A stretch of 64,000 nucleotides of DNA, taken from positions 9,488,934-9,552,933 of the forward strand of contig JAJEKV010000022.1 in NCBI GenBank assembly GCA_021234155.1. Direction: 5' to 3'. A program made the translations under genes and the position numbers. This DNA comes from Isoetes taiwanensis (Eukaryota; Streptophyta; Lycopodiopsida; Isoetales; Isoetaceae). Under the pieces are notes generated by a model. The model saw only the letters and a list, made by a program, of their open reading frames with translations. It was not told the DNA's origin and searched no databases. This document shows, in pieces, positions 41,400 to 55,050 of the stretch. How positions within the stretch are numbered: the first letter of the stretch is position 1; every line of letters starts with the position of its first letter.

Positions 41400-43900
41400 C
41401 GATAGTATTGAGGATGTTATTATTTAGAAACGATGCACTGCGATGAGGGTGGCGGTAGCGAATTTGAACCTTGGTGAATTCTGGCGGAACTTAGCAAAAG
41501 TCATGTGTCTCAACTTAGTTAGATTAAGTGTCTTTTTGTTGGTTCTTACCTAGAATGGCGAGGTCAGCATATGTGGCTACCATGTCATCTCATGTAGCTG
41601 ACGTAATCATGTTATAAAAAGGAGGCATAGTCGCATTTCATTTGTGTGTTATTACACGTAGAGAAACATGACTAGATGCCTCCCGGGGTCCCATCAAAGT
41701 TTAGATACGTTTTGTAGACCTTTTGTACTCTGATGAAAAGCTTTCATGGTATCAAAGCTATACAAAGGGCTGGTGTAGCTAAAATTTCGTCTGATTTTTT
41801 TTTTCCCTTTTGTCTCGTCTCATTAGTCTTTGCAAAACCTCATGGATGGCAATGCATGTGTGTCTAAAAAGCTACCTTGAAAAGCGCTAGTAGTTGATTT
41901 AGTGCTTGAGGGGTCCGGCCTCTGCAAAGTTTCTTGTACTACTATTATCAGTGTGGTTTTGCAGATAGATGGAAGGGACTTTCTTGAATTTTTTCAAAGA
42001 TTTCAAGTACTTTGATTCGTTTTTGGTCTTTTTCACGAGGCATGTTCCAAGTTTGAGGTCTAATGAGTCTTTTCATGGTTTCTTGGGGGCATTTTGTGAA
42101 AGGTGCTAAAATCTATCATATTATTTGTGGCTTTTTAGGTTTCTTTGCTTTTCATGGCTACCTTAGACTCCTCCAAAGCATGCAGCTAATCCTACCTTGG
42201 AGGGCATCCAATTATGTAGTATTGAAGGATTTCTTTGAAGTTTTTCTCGAGGGCTCAAAAAGGCTATGAAGATGTTTTTTGAGATGGACACATTCTGGTG
42301 AAGACCTTGATTGATCGCGAAGCTCTCAATAATCTCGAGGTTACTTGTTTGTCATCATGATCTTAGGTCTGATTTGAAACTTAATTAGTTGTTTAGGGAA
42401 GGCTGGTTATATCTTGGAAGCATTGCACTCAAGAGGCCATGGTCATCAAATGATCTTGCGAGGAATTGACGATAATCTCGGGCTCCATGATTTCAAAGGT
42501 ATGAGGGATTATTTGAACAAACTAAGGGGAGTTGAGAAATCTCTTTTGTAGCTGCTGGGCTCTTTGGTGATTTGCAACTAATAATGATTGCTCTCAATGA
42601 CTAACTAGGGATTACATCCATCCTCATTACCTATGTTAGATGATGAAGAGTAAAATTAAGCTCACTTTCCTTTCAGTCGGTGGTTACGCTTGAAGGTGGC
42701 AGGGATATGAAGGTTTGATCAAATGGATGCACTTCATTTCTCTAAAGGCTCTTAAGATCTCGCCGAGGGATTCTTCTACGGAGATTGGTTTAACAAGTAC
42801 ACTAAGGTCAAACCTAACTATTGGCATTGTGGTAAGAGTGGCCATTTTAAAGCAATTGTCATAAATTCAAGAGCGAAACGGAAATGGCGGTAACTGCTAA
42901 ATCTGAAACTAATGCCAATGTAGTTCATATTTTTCTGATGATGAGATGTTGAAACTCAATTTCCTAAATTTGGTGTGATCCTACTTGATTCATCGTGTGG
43001 TTGTTGGATTAGTGCTTCCACCCATTTCTTTGGAATTCTAGTGTCTTCATCCAAACCTCACGGTGGCACCATATGGTTAGAATGGAGATGAAGCGGTGTA
43101 TGAAGTCCCAAGCCAGGGAGTGCATTCACTTTATTCCATCCTGCGAGGTCGGGTTATGCTTGGTCTCACGTGTACTTTTGGTTCCTAGCCTTAAAAGTAA
43201 ATCTCCTTGGTATTTCTCAATTTGATACAAAACTCCTATTCTTTACTGTAATAATTCAGTATGAGTACAAAATATCCGAGATCAGCATTGGCACCCCTCT
43301 CACCAAGCATGTTGATGGTCAGGGCTTACTATGTTAGAAGATTAAGGCAGGCCTTCTTGATCGCTGACTTATTCCTCAGCAAAGCAACTTACAGGATGGA
43401 TTTACAAAACCTTTGGTGGGGGCTAAATTGATTCTTATGGGAGACAAAGCTCAACATTCTACCACTTCAAGCGAGTGCACGTCACTAGAAGAGTGTTAGG
43501 AGCGATGGCCCGTAGGGTGGCGTGGAGATAAGCCAAGGGTGGCACTTGGCGTCATGTATCTCGGTGAACTTCCTTTGTTTTCTTATCTAGAATGGCAAGT
43601 CATGTGTCATCTCATATGGATTAGTGTCTGTTAGTCTTTGTTGGCAATTTTCTTACCTAGAATCATGCAACAGTTCGGCTTTTTTATTGGCTGCCATCAT
43701 CTCATATATGTGATTTATATGTCATCTCCTTGGCGTGTCTGTTATAAAGGGCATAGTGCGTTTCATTTATTGTGTTGTACTTGTGTAGGAGAACGACTGG
43801 CGCCTCGAGTTCCACATCAAAGTTTCATCACGGTTTGTAGTCATTTTACACCAAACCTTTTACTTTTCGATAAGCTTTTAGTTATTGCCCAAACCAGCGA
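41400..43900 (+). mobile_element. Degenerate LTR element (copia-like remnant)
   Basis: The stretch ending near 41750 (TACCTAGAATGGCGAGGTCA ... GATGAAAAGCTTTCA) is repeated in worn form at about 43497-43880 (ATCTAGAATGGCAAGTCATG ... CGATAAGCTTTTAGTT), consistent with two LTRs. Just after the first comes TGGTATCAAAGC, close to the iMet primer site. Between them a zinc-knuckle-like CGKSGHFKA is visible near 42835. All frames are destroyed. LTR limits are approximate. Confidence 0.5.
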
Positions 43901-43969
43901 GGATCTGAGGCACATTTGAGATTACGGATGTTGGCATGATGCATTGTGTCTAGATGTGGGTTTGGTAAT

Positions 43970-44880
43970 GTCAGAGGTTTTTATCTCTTTCGGTGCTTAA
44001 ATATGTGATGGATTTGCTTACCAAGTTTCATATGGATGAGTGCAAAGCTGTTTCTTCCCCTTTTTGGAGGCTGGCCAAAAGCTCCTTTAGACACTATGAG
44101 GAGCTTGTTGGTGCACTTATCTATCTCACGATCCATTCGTCGACTTGGTGTTTGTAGTAGAATTACTATCTCGGTTTATGCATCATCCTAGTCTCATCGG
44201 CACACTTATCTATCTCACAATAACTTTCGTCGACTTGGCTAGTAGGGTACTTTCTCGGTTTATGCATCATCCGCGGTCTCATTGGCATTAGCTAAACATG
44301 TACTCAATTACCTTACGGTATAGCAGATCATGGTACGTTTTATGAAAAGGGGGATCTATGGCTTTGTCCTTGTATGATGATCGCAGGACTTTGCTACTAG
44401 TGATCTTGATACTAGGAGGTCTCTTATTGGCTATGTCTCATTCTTGGGAGACTCTCCTCTCACTTGGGTTCAAAGCGTCCAATCTACTATAAGTACAAAT
44501 TTAATAGAGGCGAATTGAAGGCCTTGTGTCTTGCTACTACTCGGGGAAGTTACTTTGGTTAGTTCATTTGCTGCAAAATCTCAAGCTGTTTTGGAGGGTG
44601 GAATTCTTTGTAGCAAGCTGAGCAGTGCCACTAAAAAGACAAAAAGATGTTAGATGGGCTGGATGTTGAGGTTTGTTTTGTTTTGGGAGCGGTTGGAGGT
44701 AAGGTGTCAGCAGTTTACAACTTTTCGCGCCAACTAAGAATCAAAGCTTGCTAATGGTTTTACCAAGTGGATTACGTTGGGAAAAATGCGCAGCAGCTCA
44801 AAAGATATTACGCATGGTTGCTTTGCACCGGAGGAAGCAGTTAGTACGTTGATCTCGGGGAAAAGTGTTAGAGAGTTGTG
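43970..44880 (+). pseudogene. Copia reverse transcriptase/RNase H remnant
   Basis: Short frames match the 3' end of copia pol: LVGALIYLT (connection region) near 44110, and RSLIGYVSFLGDSPLTWV then STNLIEAE near 44420-44520, the RNase H motif usually written GYVFxLGxxxISW...EAEY. The sequence is full of stops. It lies outside the right LTR-like segment of the neighbouring remnant, so the two pieces may come from nested or rearranged insertions. Confidence 0.6.
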
Positions 44881-46477
44881 AGGCCGGCCGTGTCCAGTTG
44901 GAATGCGTGACACGGGCCAAGGCGGTGGGCCTGGTGGTGTTCATAGGAGTTAGGCTAGAAGCGCTTCATACATTTTGTTTGTTTGCTGTTGACACACATA
45001 AGTCAAAGTCTTGATTTACTTCTATTAAAAAATAAATAACAAAAAGAAATAGCGATTACGAAAAAAAAGGAAAAAAGAAAAATAGATAAATGAATGAATG
45101 AAAAACTTATGGGTTGGCATTTGAAGCTACATGAGGATTTGTGAGAGATATCAACGTCTGCAAGCTTCATCATTTCTTTGGGAGAAAAGAGAGAAAAGAA
45201 TAAAAATCCGCAATTTGTGAGTTAAAAATCCCGAAACAATAGTAAATATATAGCTGAATGAATAAAAACTCCGCAGGGTTGGCGGTTTTGTGGGAGAGTT
45301 TTGAGGCTTCCTCATGATTCTTTGTCTTTGGAAAAAATAGATATTAGTTAGCTGATGAGCGAAGAAAAACGAGCCCAAATCGAAAATATATGGAAACTCA
45401 CCTTAGATGGGAAGTTTGAGTCATCTACTATGGGGGTTTTAGCGTTTGCAACTTGATCCTCGGCTGTTTGGGGAGAAAATAAAAGAAAAAAAACTTGGCG
45501 ACAAATACAATCTCGCCGGAGCGCATTCTCCGCCCAAGAGGGAAAAAAGAAAAAAAAGAAAGAAAAATAGTAAAAAAGGAACACACCAAGTAAAAACTTT
45601 GAGTCCCGCCATTTTAGCTCTTTTCTTCTCATATTTACTTCCTATTTTCTCCTTCTTCTTAATGAAATTTGCTTCGGACTAACACGTAACCAGAGATAAT
45701 GATAAGAAACAAAATGGGAGAAAAGAAAGAAAAACACCTTTTCTTCATCCTTGATAAACTCGTCCTATCATTCCTTTTTGCCTTTTGCCTTTTCTCATTG
45801 TGCTCCTGCTTCGATCACGGTGGATATCCTCTGTAGAATAGCACGCTTTTATAAGCACAACAATACTCATCATAGCCCCCTTGATATGCTCGAAATCTTC
45901 TAACTTTCAGGAGTCATATTAAGCTCACGGTAGGCGATAGCAGCTTTAAGTGGGCTTCAATCACCAGTTTTCATGCCGCGGTACGGGACGGGGAATAGTC
46001 TTGTCTGGAAACAACACATGGCGGGTTGTAAGGGGACCACATCGGTTCTTGAGTTCCTAGAAAATTTTCAAAAATATGAGCTCTAGTTTATGGAAGATAG
46101 AGCTTCAGCAATTACTTAACTAACCTCCCATAGATCATCTTGAGGATACGTATTGCGGAAAATAACACTCAGGTCTTATGCATCATGAAGCCTTCCTCTT
46201 ATATCATGAAAAGCGTAGAACTTTTTTTACTTAATACGTGCATATATGTGTGTTTTAAAGCTTGTGAGATAACAATTGTTTACGTTTTGCAATATGTCAT
46301 TTCAAAGGGATAAAGATATTAAGATAGAACAACTATATAGTCTTAAAGATAAATATCAAAGATCCTACTATATGGATAAAATGAGTAAGCTCTACCATTA
46401 TAAACTTGGACCATATCAGCAAACAAATAGTTTAGAGACATTTAGGAGGCTGGAATTCTTCAAGTTTCAAAGCACTC
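44881..46477. other. No gene recognised; purine-rich AT tract
   Basis: The region includes A-rich and AAAAAGAAAG-like stretches (45050-45250, 45480-45570). The frames there are simple-sequence translations. No family motif is visible. Confidence 0.5.
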
Positions 46478-46925
46478 ACAAATGAGAGCCAAATCTAACA
46501 TGGCCAAAACAAAACGTAACTTAGGAGCATACATAGTAGGAATGTTAAGGTGACATAAGGAGACAAATTGCTACAATTATGGATAGGGATGAACCTAGTT
46601 TCATATCTCTGGTTTCACTCTCAAATCTATGTTCTTTCACTCTCAAGTTTATATTACGGGCGGTACACATTCCACAAAACCATATCCTAATTTTTTTGAA
46701 GAAAAGCTAATTTGATGAAAGAAATGGATCTAATTTGAGGAGAAAGACATAAAGATTGGAGGGCGGGTACCTTAGCGTTCAAAAAACTCGTCAAAACCCG
46801 AAGTCTCTCTGGCTCCTTTAGTCACTATCTTTTGGAACATGGGGAAAGTATTTTCCATGGAGCAAAACATCATGCCATAAAATCAGCATCAATTAAACAT
46901 AAATCATTGCCTACATGCGATATGC
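46478..46925. repeat. Direct repeat of about 430 bp, copy A
   Basis: About 85-90 percent similar by eye to 47486-47925. Shared blocks include GACATAAGGAGACAAATT, TTTCACTCTCAAATCTATGT and AAGAAAAGCTAATTTGATGA. Copy spacing is about 1 kb. Origin unknown; possibly LTRs of an unrecognised element with a 560-bp interior, or a segmental duplication. Confidence 0.8.
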
Positions 46926-47485
46926 GTAAGCTCAATGAAGCGGAAATGGGACCATATTGCAAGGTCTTCCATGAGATTTTTGGTGTGGTTTAGGACAGCC
47001 GGGGACTTCTTTACATTCAAAATAGAGTGAAGCATTAAAGTTTAAGGCCACTATTTTGTTTGCCACCTTTTTTATTGACCATGATATAGGTCATAAAGAA
47101 TAATACATCTTGCCAATTAAGAACAAAAAACAAAGTGAATGTGAGAAGGGCGGATCAAAAATGGTATGGATTCGATTTGTTTCTATAGAGACACGCAAGA
47201 AAAGGATTCCAAGAAGCATGTGCCCGATGGTGACTAAAAGGGAAATGATTGGAAGCCCTAGTCTCATGTTTCTTAATGGTCTTCTATGTTACCTTAATGC
47301 TAACATGCTAGCTTTTGCCTTGAAGATTTTTATATTTAAATTATTAGAAGTCCAATGACCGGTTATATTTGCCCTATCGAAGTTGCACATCGAAGTTGCA
47401 TACAAATGCACAAAAAGGGTGCTTTTAAGAAAAGCGATGCGATTCAAATTTGGTAAGATTAAACAATGGGATTTTTAAGTAAGAT

Positions 47486-47925
47486 CACAAATGAGAGCCA
47501 ACGAAAATGACCAAGACAAAAGGTAACTTGGGAGCATACATAGTAGGACTATGATTGTAGTTGACATAAGGAGACAAATTACTACAATTATGGATAGGGA
47601 TAGTTTCATGTCTACGGTTTCACTCTCAAATCTATGTTCTTTTCACTCTCAAGTTTATATTCGGCAGGTACACATTCCACAAAACCATACCCTAATTTTT
47701 GGAAGAAAAGCTAATTTGATGAAAGAAATGCATCTAATTTGAGGAGAAGACATAAAGATTGGAGGAAAAGCGGTATCTTAGATGTTCAAAATCTTCATTT
47801 GAAGTCTCTCCGGCTATTTTAGTCACTATCTTTGGTACATAAAAGGATTTTCCATGGAGCAAAACATCATGCCCAAGAATAGTAATCCATCAATCAAACA
47901 TAAATCATTGCCTACACGATAGAAA
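47486..47925. repeat. Direct repeat of about 430 bp, copy B
   Basis: Partner of 46478-46925; differs by scattered substitutions and indels. The segment between the copies (46926-47485) has no recognisable coding content beyond a frame at 47110-47358 without motifs. Confidence 0.8.
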
Positions 47926-50900
47926 ATAGGTGAAACATTAATATTGGTCTATATATGGCATGGTAACCACAAAAAATCCTTCTGAGGATTAGCATAAAGA
48001 CAAAGACTGAATTTCACCGGAACCTCAATCCTATTTGAAATCAAAAATTTGAGTTTGATGAGTACGCTAAAAGAAGAATACCTAAAATTAAAGTGCTATG
48101 ATGATGAGCTTTTTTGATGAATGATGAAAATATGGGAAGCATACCGGATAACTTTATCGGTCTTGAAGTAGGGGTAACTATAAGGGCGTGTGGGTGCCAC
48201 TAGAGAGAAGGTTAATAAAAGGGAGATATGGCTGAAGTTTAGATTCTTGAACGAGGAAAGGCTAAAGGGTGGTAAAGGTTTGTGGAACCCGGGATCTACT
48301 TTTCAAAATGCTCTCCTTAAATAGTTTATTGTAGGTGGGTAGCATAGATGAGCAAAGATTGTCAGTATGGAGGCAATATTAGAGATTATAATTGCAGAGG
48401 CAAAGGGTTTAGTTTGCAGCTGATCGGAGTGGTACTAGTGATCCATATATGTGACCATCCGATATGTGAGCATCCCAAAGGCTTTTGTTCACCAATGCAC
48501 AAGATATCCACTAAGATCCTTCACACCCAAGAGGCGGTTTATTGGATTGGAAGTGGAGCAAAAGGTCGATGCCGGGGCTAGACACCATTCAAAGTTAGAA
48601 CTTAATTCCTCACTAGCTAAAATCGACATAAGAGATGGTTTGCCAAGCCAATCTCATATTTCGCCAAGCCAATCTCAAGAGGATTTTACTGCACGATGGA
48701 GATGTATCGGGTGCTATTAATGCAACTCCTCCAATGCTGCCATGAGCACCACTTTTAAATAAAATTACCTGCATGTAAGGCCCAAAGTTTTGGAATATGC
48801 TGACTTTTATGGAAGAATGAGAATGGCGCTATTAATTACAAGATAAACAATAAATCTAGGAAGAAGAATGTTCATAAGAATAGGCTACGTAGAGCAATTT
48901 TGCATCTCTGCTCTTGCGTGAAAATGTTGAACTTGAAGACCCATAAATGCGCTTGTTTAATAGTCGTCCTGGCCTCGGCTAACATGTTGGTAATACTCCA
49001 CATACATCTTCATTCTTAGTACTGCATCCCATGATTGCTCAAAACTCCATGTTGTACCAGTAACTATAGAGCATACAAATCACCGCATTTTCCTCGCGGG
49101 AGCACCCCAGACCCGTGCCTGATGCCCATCTGGTCTTGGTTCCTCGTGATCTTGGCGTACTATAGGAAGAAGGCGCATCCAGAGAGTCTGCTTTATATTC
49201 TTCCACAATGTTTTAGTATGCAGTCTCCATATCTGGTACTTAAGAACGAATCATAAAATGGAACCACTGACCAAATTGTAATTGTTTAAAAATGGCTTTT
49301 GGATTCCTAACCTGCTTTCGTTTCCACATGAACCCAAAAGCGGAGTCATATTCCTACACACCAAAGTTAAGTAGGCGTAACATTAGGGGTCTGGGCCCCT
49401 GGGTGGGAGGGGTCTCCTTCTATCGCTTGGGGTCTCCATCCTTCTTCAAAAAAAGCTTTTCAAGGAGAATTAAAAACAAACGTGGCAAATTTTTACATCC
49501 CCAAAAAAGCCCTTTAAAAATAGCTTTCATATATGCACGTGTCCATGTCCTAAAAACAGAGATGGAAAGCGAGATTATAACACTTTTTTATTCAGGACCC
49601 ACCCATGCTTGCACCCATTAATAGTGGTAGTTAGGCCACAAGTATAGTGCAAACAAATCTTGTTCATTGATTTTTATCTTGAATGCATAAAAAATATGTT
49701 ATAAGGGAGGGGTGGTAAAGGCTAATTGCAGGGTGCAACCCACCCCTTTAACTTGCTAAGATGTCCTGTTATTATTATTGCAATTGGAAAATCCACTAGT
49801 GTAAAAGATCCATTAATGCGCCATCACTTAGTGAGGATGAAGAAAGAAGATGATACTGCAAGCGATGAGGAGGGATGATGAGGGAGGACAAAGGAGCCAA
49901 ATGAAGATTATGACGTTTCTTTTTTGTCGTCTTCCTAAAAAAGGATGAGGTAGATGCTTATTTGCATTTTGTTTTTAATGCATTGTTGGACATTATTTAT
50001 TCTTATTATGCGTTCATTGTATTCATTGTTGTACATTAGATACTTATGGTGCAAGGAGGGAGATACACTTAGATGAGAACGTTCAGACATGGAGAGACAA
50101 CCCTTGCCCGCCTTGACGGTGAAAGTGTTTTGGTACGAGAGATTGATAAAGATTGGAAGAATGTGAGTAAAAAAAGATTAGTGAGACACATGGAACATAA
50201 TTATGGTAAAGGGCTATTTGCTTTTTGATATATTGAGGGAGGGCATCACGAATATTCAATGATTGGAAGTAAGTTACTTATGTATTTCATATCTTGTTTT
50301 TATAATTTCTTCATTATTATTTATTATTGTTGTCATGTCGTGTAGGGATTGGTTGCATTAGGAAGAGATAAAAAGATGGCCCCAACTATGTCAAAGATCC
50401 GTTTTGGGAGAGATTCCTTGCCAATAAAAGAAACCCCCGCCACCAAGTAAAAGGTGTAGCGGCAAAGAAAACCTAATGGAAAAGGGCGAGGGCCGATGGG
50501 GGCATCTTTGGAATCTCTGGTGATTATGTAAAGTATATTGGTCTATATATTGTGTTATCAGAGGTTTCCATGGTTGGGCAATGGAGGTCACCTTAGAAAA
50601 AATAGGATATTCCGATTATCAAGAGGTTATTTTTTGGTTATTCTGTCCATAGTTATTCTCCTTTTTTTTGAGTTGGCGTATCGTAGAGCCGGCACGATGT
50701 GGTTTGTGGAAATATTCAAGTGTATATCAAAAGATATGTCTTTCGAATGTTCCGATTCGGCTTTATTGCAATTGGGCGGTAATTTGCATGTGAAGCCCTT
50801 TATGTTACGGGGACCCCTCTATATTATATGAGGTCCTTATTGCAATTGATGTGCTAGATCTTGTTCTCCTTCTATGATTGTTTCTCTTATAGCATGTGCA

Positions 50901-53900
50901 ATGATCCATTATAGACATGCAAACACGACATATTAGCAACTCAAAATCAATACTTTGCTTTACGAAAAAGACTTCGTTTTTCTTGATTTAAACCAAAGTC
51001 ATCTTTATGGCAGTTGACCCGCATGGAGGTAATAATGGCAAGGATTCTTCCATTATGTATGGTTTTTTTTCTTTCTGAGTATTCATCCGTATATGTGAAA
51101 AATAGTTTGGTCCAAAAGATGAGGCAAAGGTGGCTTCTTCCATTAGGCCAAGTCAATAGACTAGTATGTCCAGAAAGTTTTTTCTAACTCTCAAGACAAG
51201 CGGCTAAGAAGAATATGGATATGATTCTTGGGGCCATTTCCACTAAGCCATTGTTAAGTTAACTTAACTACTTGGTTATCTCTTAACCCTAAATAAAAAG
51301 AAAAAATGGTTTTCCATTGGGGTGGTTAAATTAGAACTAACCTAATCTAAACATGCAAATTTGCATACCCATCATGCCCATTAAGTTAGAATTTAAAATG
51401 GGAAATTAAAGCTTGAGGCGTTGATTCACACTCAGCGTTAAAAGGGCTGCTAGGTTAGGTGTTAACTAAGCTTGTTTCACACCGCCAATTAAGAATTTAT
51501 GTTAAGTTAAAGATAGTTTTATTGAGAAAAAGCAAATGCAAAAACGATCTTACTGGTCTCTTGTTTAGCACTAATAATGTCTGCGGTATAATGAATTTTT
51601 AAGCTAGAAATGGCATATGGGGAAATTGCCTAGAAAGGGATTTCTTGTTGAGCTTAACTTTGAAGTTTATGTTTGGCCTGGACAATGCCTGCATGTCTTG
51701 AATAACTCCAAGGTTTAATGGACTTACCCTTTCAAGCATTGAGCCATGGTACTTGGGTACTCCATTTGACAAGATATGGTAGCAGGCATGCCATAGTACT
51801 TTGGATCATTCAACTTTTGTTTTTTATTATGGAGTATATGAAGTGACCTTTGGTGAATACGCCATGGTGACCATGGTTGAGTACCAGCTAGCTTTATTAA
51901 ACATGTTCGACCTTAGCTAGATAAACCATCAAATTCATTAAATCATGCAATATCAAATTCAATGGTCCGAATAAAATCCCACTATTGAAAAGTGATCGAC
52001 TATGAGATTCACTATTGAACCGCAACCTATGAAAAAACTGAAAAGTGATCGACTATATGATTCATGGTATTAGGTACTATGATAGGTAGGATATGTTATG
52101 CGGCATACTTGGCCCCATACTTGGGTAAAGCCTTATCTCCCCATCTCTATAGGATCACCAAAAACTCTAGGCTAATAGCATGCGAAGCCCCTTTACATGA
52201 TTTGCTTAATTTTTTGAAAAACACCTCTGAGAACTCTTGTTATTTTAGACGAATACCCCTAGGGCAATGGTTCTTGCATGTGGGAAACATCCTAAGCCAA
52301 CTATTAAAATGGTGACTAGTTGTGTTCACTGGCGGCTTGGCTGTCGAGGTCACCTCTTGGCCGAGGGCATCTTCTTAAAAATCACAGTTTTACCTTTGAG
52401 GCCATAACTATGTATGTGGGGTTGGATTTCATTCTCAAGTGATCTCTCTAGAACATGCTTGGTAGAAAGAGCTCAAAATATCAGACTTGTCAAAAAAGTT
52501 TATTCGTTTCATTATGCCATCTAGATACACAATAAACCTCAAAATTCCTCAATTTACTTGTTAAAACCTTTAAAACTTTACCGACACTCTGCCATGAATC
52601 TCATAGTCGACTAGAGTTTATGTCATAGTACCCATCGCCATGAATCTATAGTGCCACTCACGGACCAAGTTTATATCAATAATAAACCATTAGCATTAGA
52701 CTATAGCATAACCCGAACCATTAAACATGAAACATATTCATTAAGCATAAAGCATCGAATACCACGGAATGTATATGCGGGATCGCATTATCTTCAATAA
52801 AGAAGCCCACAAAATAATTTACTTCTTGGTTTTGATTTATAGCAGATAGCTCCACAGATTTTTTGGTGGGTTTTTGAGCTTGCTATTGCTGCTTCTGACA
52901 TGCACTAAACCTTTGTTTTATTGTTCACGACCTTCTATAAGCATATAACTCTCATTCAATGCTTTTACTATTATAACATACTTGGTTCAATGGTTCAATA
53001 TGATACTATTATTTATGATATCCAACCCTTTGAAACTTATAGAGTTGGTTCCCCTAATGCCATTCTGCATGTTCACAGACACAATAACCTACAGATGACA
53101 TGATCATATCCTTCACATGGAACAGAGCGGTTCACTATTGAAAAGTGTTCATATATTGAAAAGTGTTCATATATTGGTAGCTATTTATTTCTGAGTATGT
53201 GGCTGCAGACAAGAGTAAGCAACTCTAGTTGCAAATATACAGTATGTGACTCTGCCTAGAGCATCGCATGCAGCACTAGTTGCAGTAGTAGACAGAATAA
53301 CCATTTCTTTCACCTTAAGCATCAACCTGAGGACAAATAAATCTAAGAGAGAATAAAGCTGAGAAAATATATCTGAGACAGAATAACCATTTCATTTACA
53401 TCATAAGCGGTATAGCATTTTCATATATATTTACAAGGCGAGAATAATGACCGCATAAATCCGATTAGAACATGAATCGTGCCAGCTAAAAATCAATTTA
53501 GAACATGGCATGCCGGTTGTAAGAATACAAATACACAGCAACATTAAGAAGCTGATCTACGAGCATTTTGACATTTCTCGAAAACACTTCCACATTTTGT
53601 TTCGGATGTGTACATTTTGTATAAGCGGCGAAAGAAACAAACATCCACAAAGTAAACATGCCCAAAAATCAAAGAGAGATAATAGTCTACAAAATTAGCT
53701 TTATTATAGATGTGCGTTAATCGGGCTACTTGTGACAAGAGTTTTATCCTTTGTTGTGCACCCGTGGTACGGGTACGAAGCGTTACTCCATTCAAGGCAA
53801 AAATCAAAAAGAAGTTTGTGCATGCTTACCTAAACTTATTACAACCTTCAAAATTTAGGGACAAGATACTGGCAATAGACTTCCCTTAGTTTCTTCTCCA

Positions 53901-54028
53901 AAAAGCGCCAATACTCGACTCCTCAAGAGGACCTTAAAAGTTGTTCTTTGCTCCCGCACTTGCATCCCTAGCAACACTTTGCAGCATTTTTGGCCAACCT
54001 ATGAGATTCAAACTCCTCAATTCTGCAT
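47926..54028. other. Gene-poor decayed DNA, nothing recognised
   Basis: I translated the longer frames (for example 49292-49621, 50538-50831, 52064-52315, 53544-53807) and found no family motif. The base composition is AT-rich with local repeats such as TATTGAAAAGTGTTCATA near 53140-53175. It is probably old mobile-element debris. Confidence 0.5.
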
Positions 54029-55050
54029 TTATATCGAAACTTCACCTATATCAATCAGCAGATTATACAATATACAACATGGAATGGGTAACAATATTGA
54101 CATAAACCCGGCTTCATCTTCATCTTCTTTTCCAAAACACCAAACTTTCAACAAACCAAAAGTCTGCTCTATGAAAACGCGGTTCTTCATGAGCTCTTTG
54201 TTGAACTCATGTTCTACACCACGGAAGATACGTATTTGTCCCATTCATCCAGAAATGAAACGAGAAGCCATGGGTGCATGTATAACCCTTATCTGCCAAA
54301 ATAAGAGGCATTACTTGCTTGCTAAAATTTATAGTAATTATTAGTTTCCTGCATGATTTCACAAAGCTTGAATGTATTTGGCCGGATGCCCCGAGTTCTT
54401 CCAAAACTCTTGAATCATGAACACCAGGGATATCCACAATTAATATCAAAGGAAATCTCTCTTGGTTAGTATATAAAATGGCTGTAAAATTATGCTAAAG
54501 CGTACTTTCTATCATAGCAATCAGCTCAGTTAGACTGATGAGTTCTTTGAGAATTTAGAGGTGTGCAATCAAGTACACCACAAACATTAGGCACCTTGAA
54601 ATCTACGAGCAAAAGCATTGATGACTTCGTTGAATATCCTCACCAACTCGAAAACTTTATTACATCGACAAAGTTCTGTTGAGATTGCTCTACATGTCTC
54701 CATACAATTCTATGAGCGTTACTAACACCAATTCCAAATTTCTCCAAATGACTAAAAAGTGAACACCTCTAAACAATTTTGTAGAATGTGCATCCAACCA
54801 CTAAACATGCAATCGAAATAGCATCCACGAAAGTTAGTAAGGCTTTTCTTAATATTGCTTTCCAAGCTTGTACAAAACCAAAAAATGTATTCCTCTTCAT
54901 TGAAGATCTCTTACCTTGAGCGGATAATATTTAATAAGATAAACTTGTCAAACCAAAGTAAAAACTCCTCGGCTTCACCCACCACCTATTTTTCTAATGT
55001 AGACTCATGTCTTGCAGCAAATTGGCATCCTCAACATGATGTTGAACTAG
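54029..55050 (-). pseudogene. PIF/Harbinger transposase (HARBI1-like DDE), decayed
   Basis: Minus-strand fragments in order: FGIGVSNAHRIVWRHVE near 54740-54690 (helical region before the catalytic core), VPNVCGVLDCTPLN near 54600 (first catalytic Asp, usually GxxDCTH), PGVHDSRVLEELG at about 54420 (HDSRV motif, second Asp region), PLILADKGYTC at about 54300, and EHEFNKELMKNRVFIEQTFG then LLK at about 54190-54130 (third catalytic residue, usually VE.AFG.LK), ending CCILYNLL. The order matches DDE_Tnp_4. At least four frameshifts or stops separate the pieces, so no active enzyme is made here. Confidence 0.8.

Noticed and set aside
45440-45690. Lys-rich plus-strand frame near 45.5 kb
   Set aside because: Produced by A/G-rich simple sequence; the opposite strand gives an equally open Phe-rich frame.
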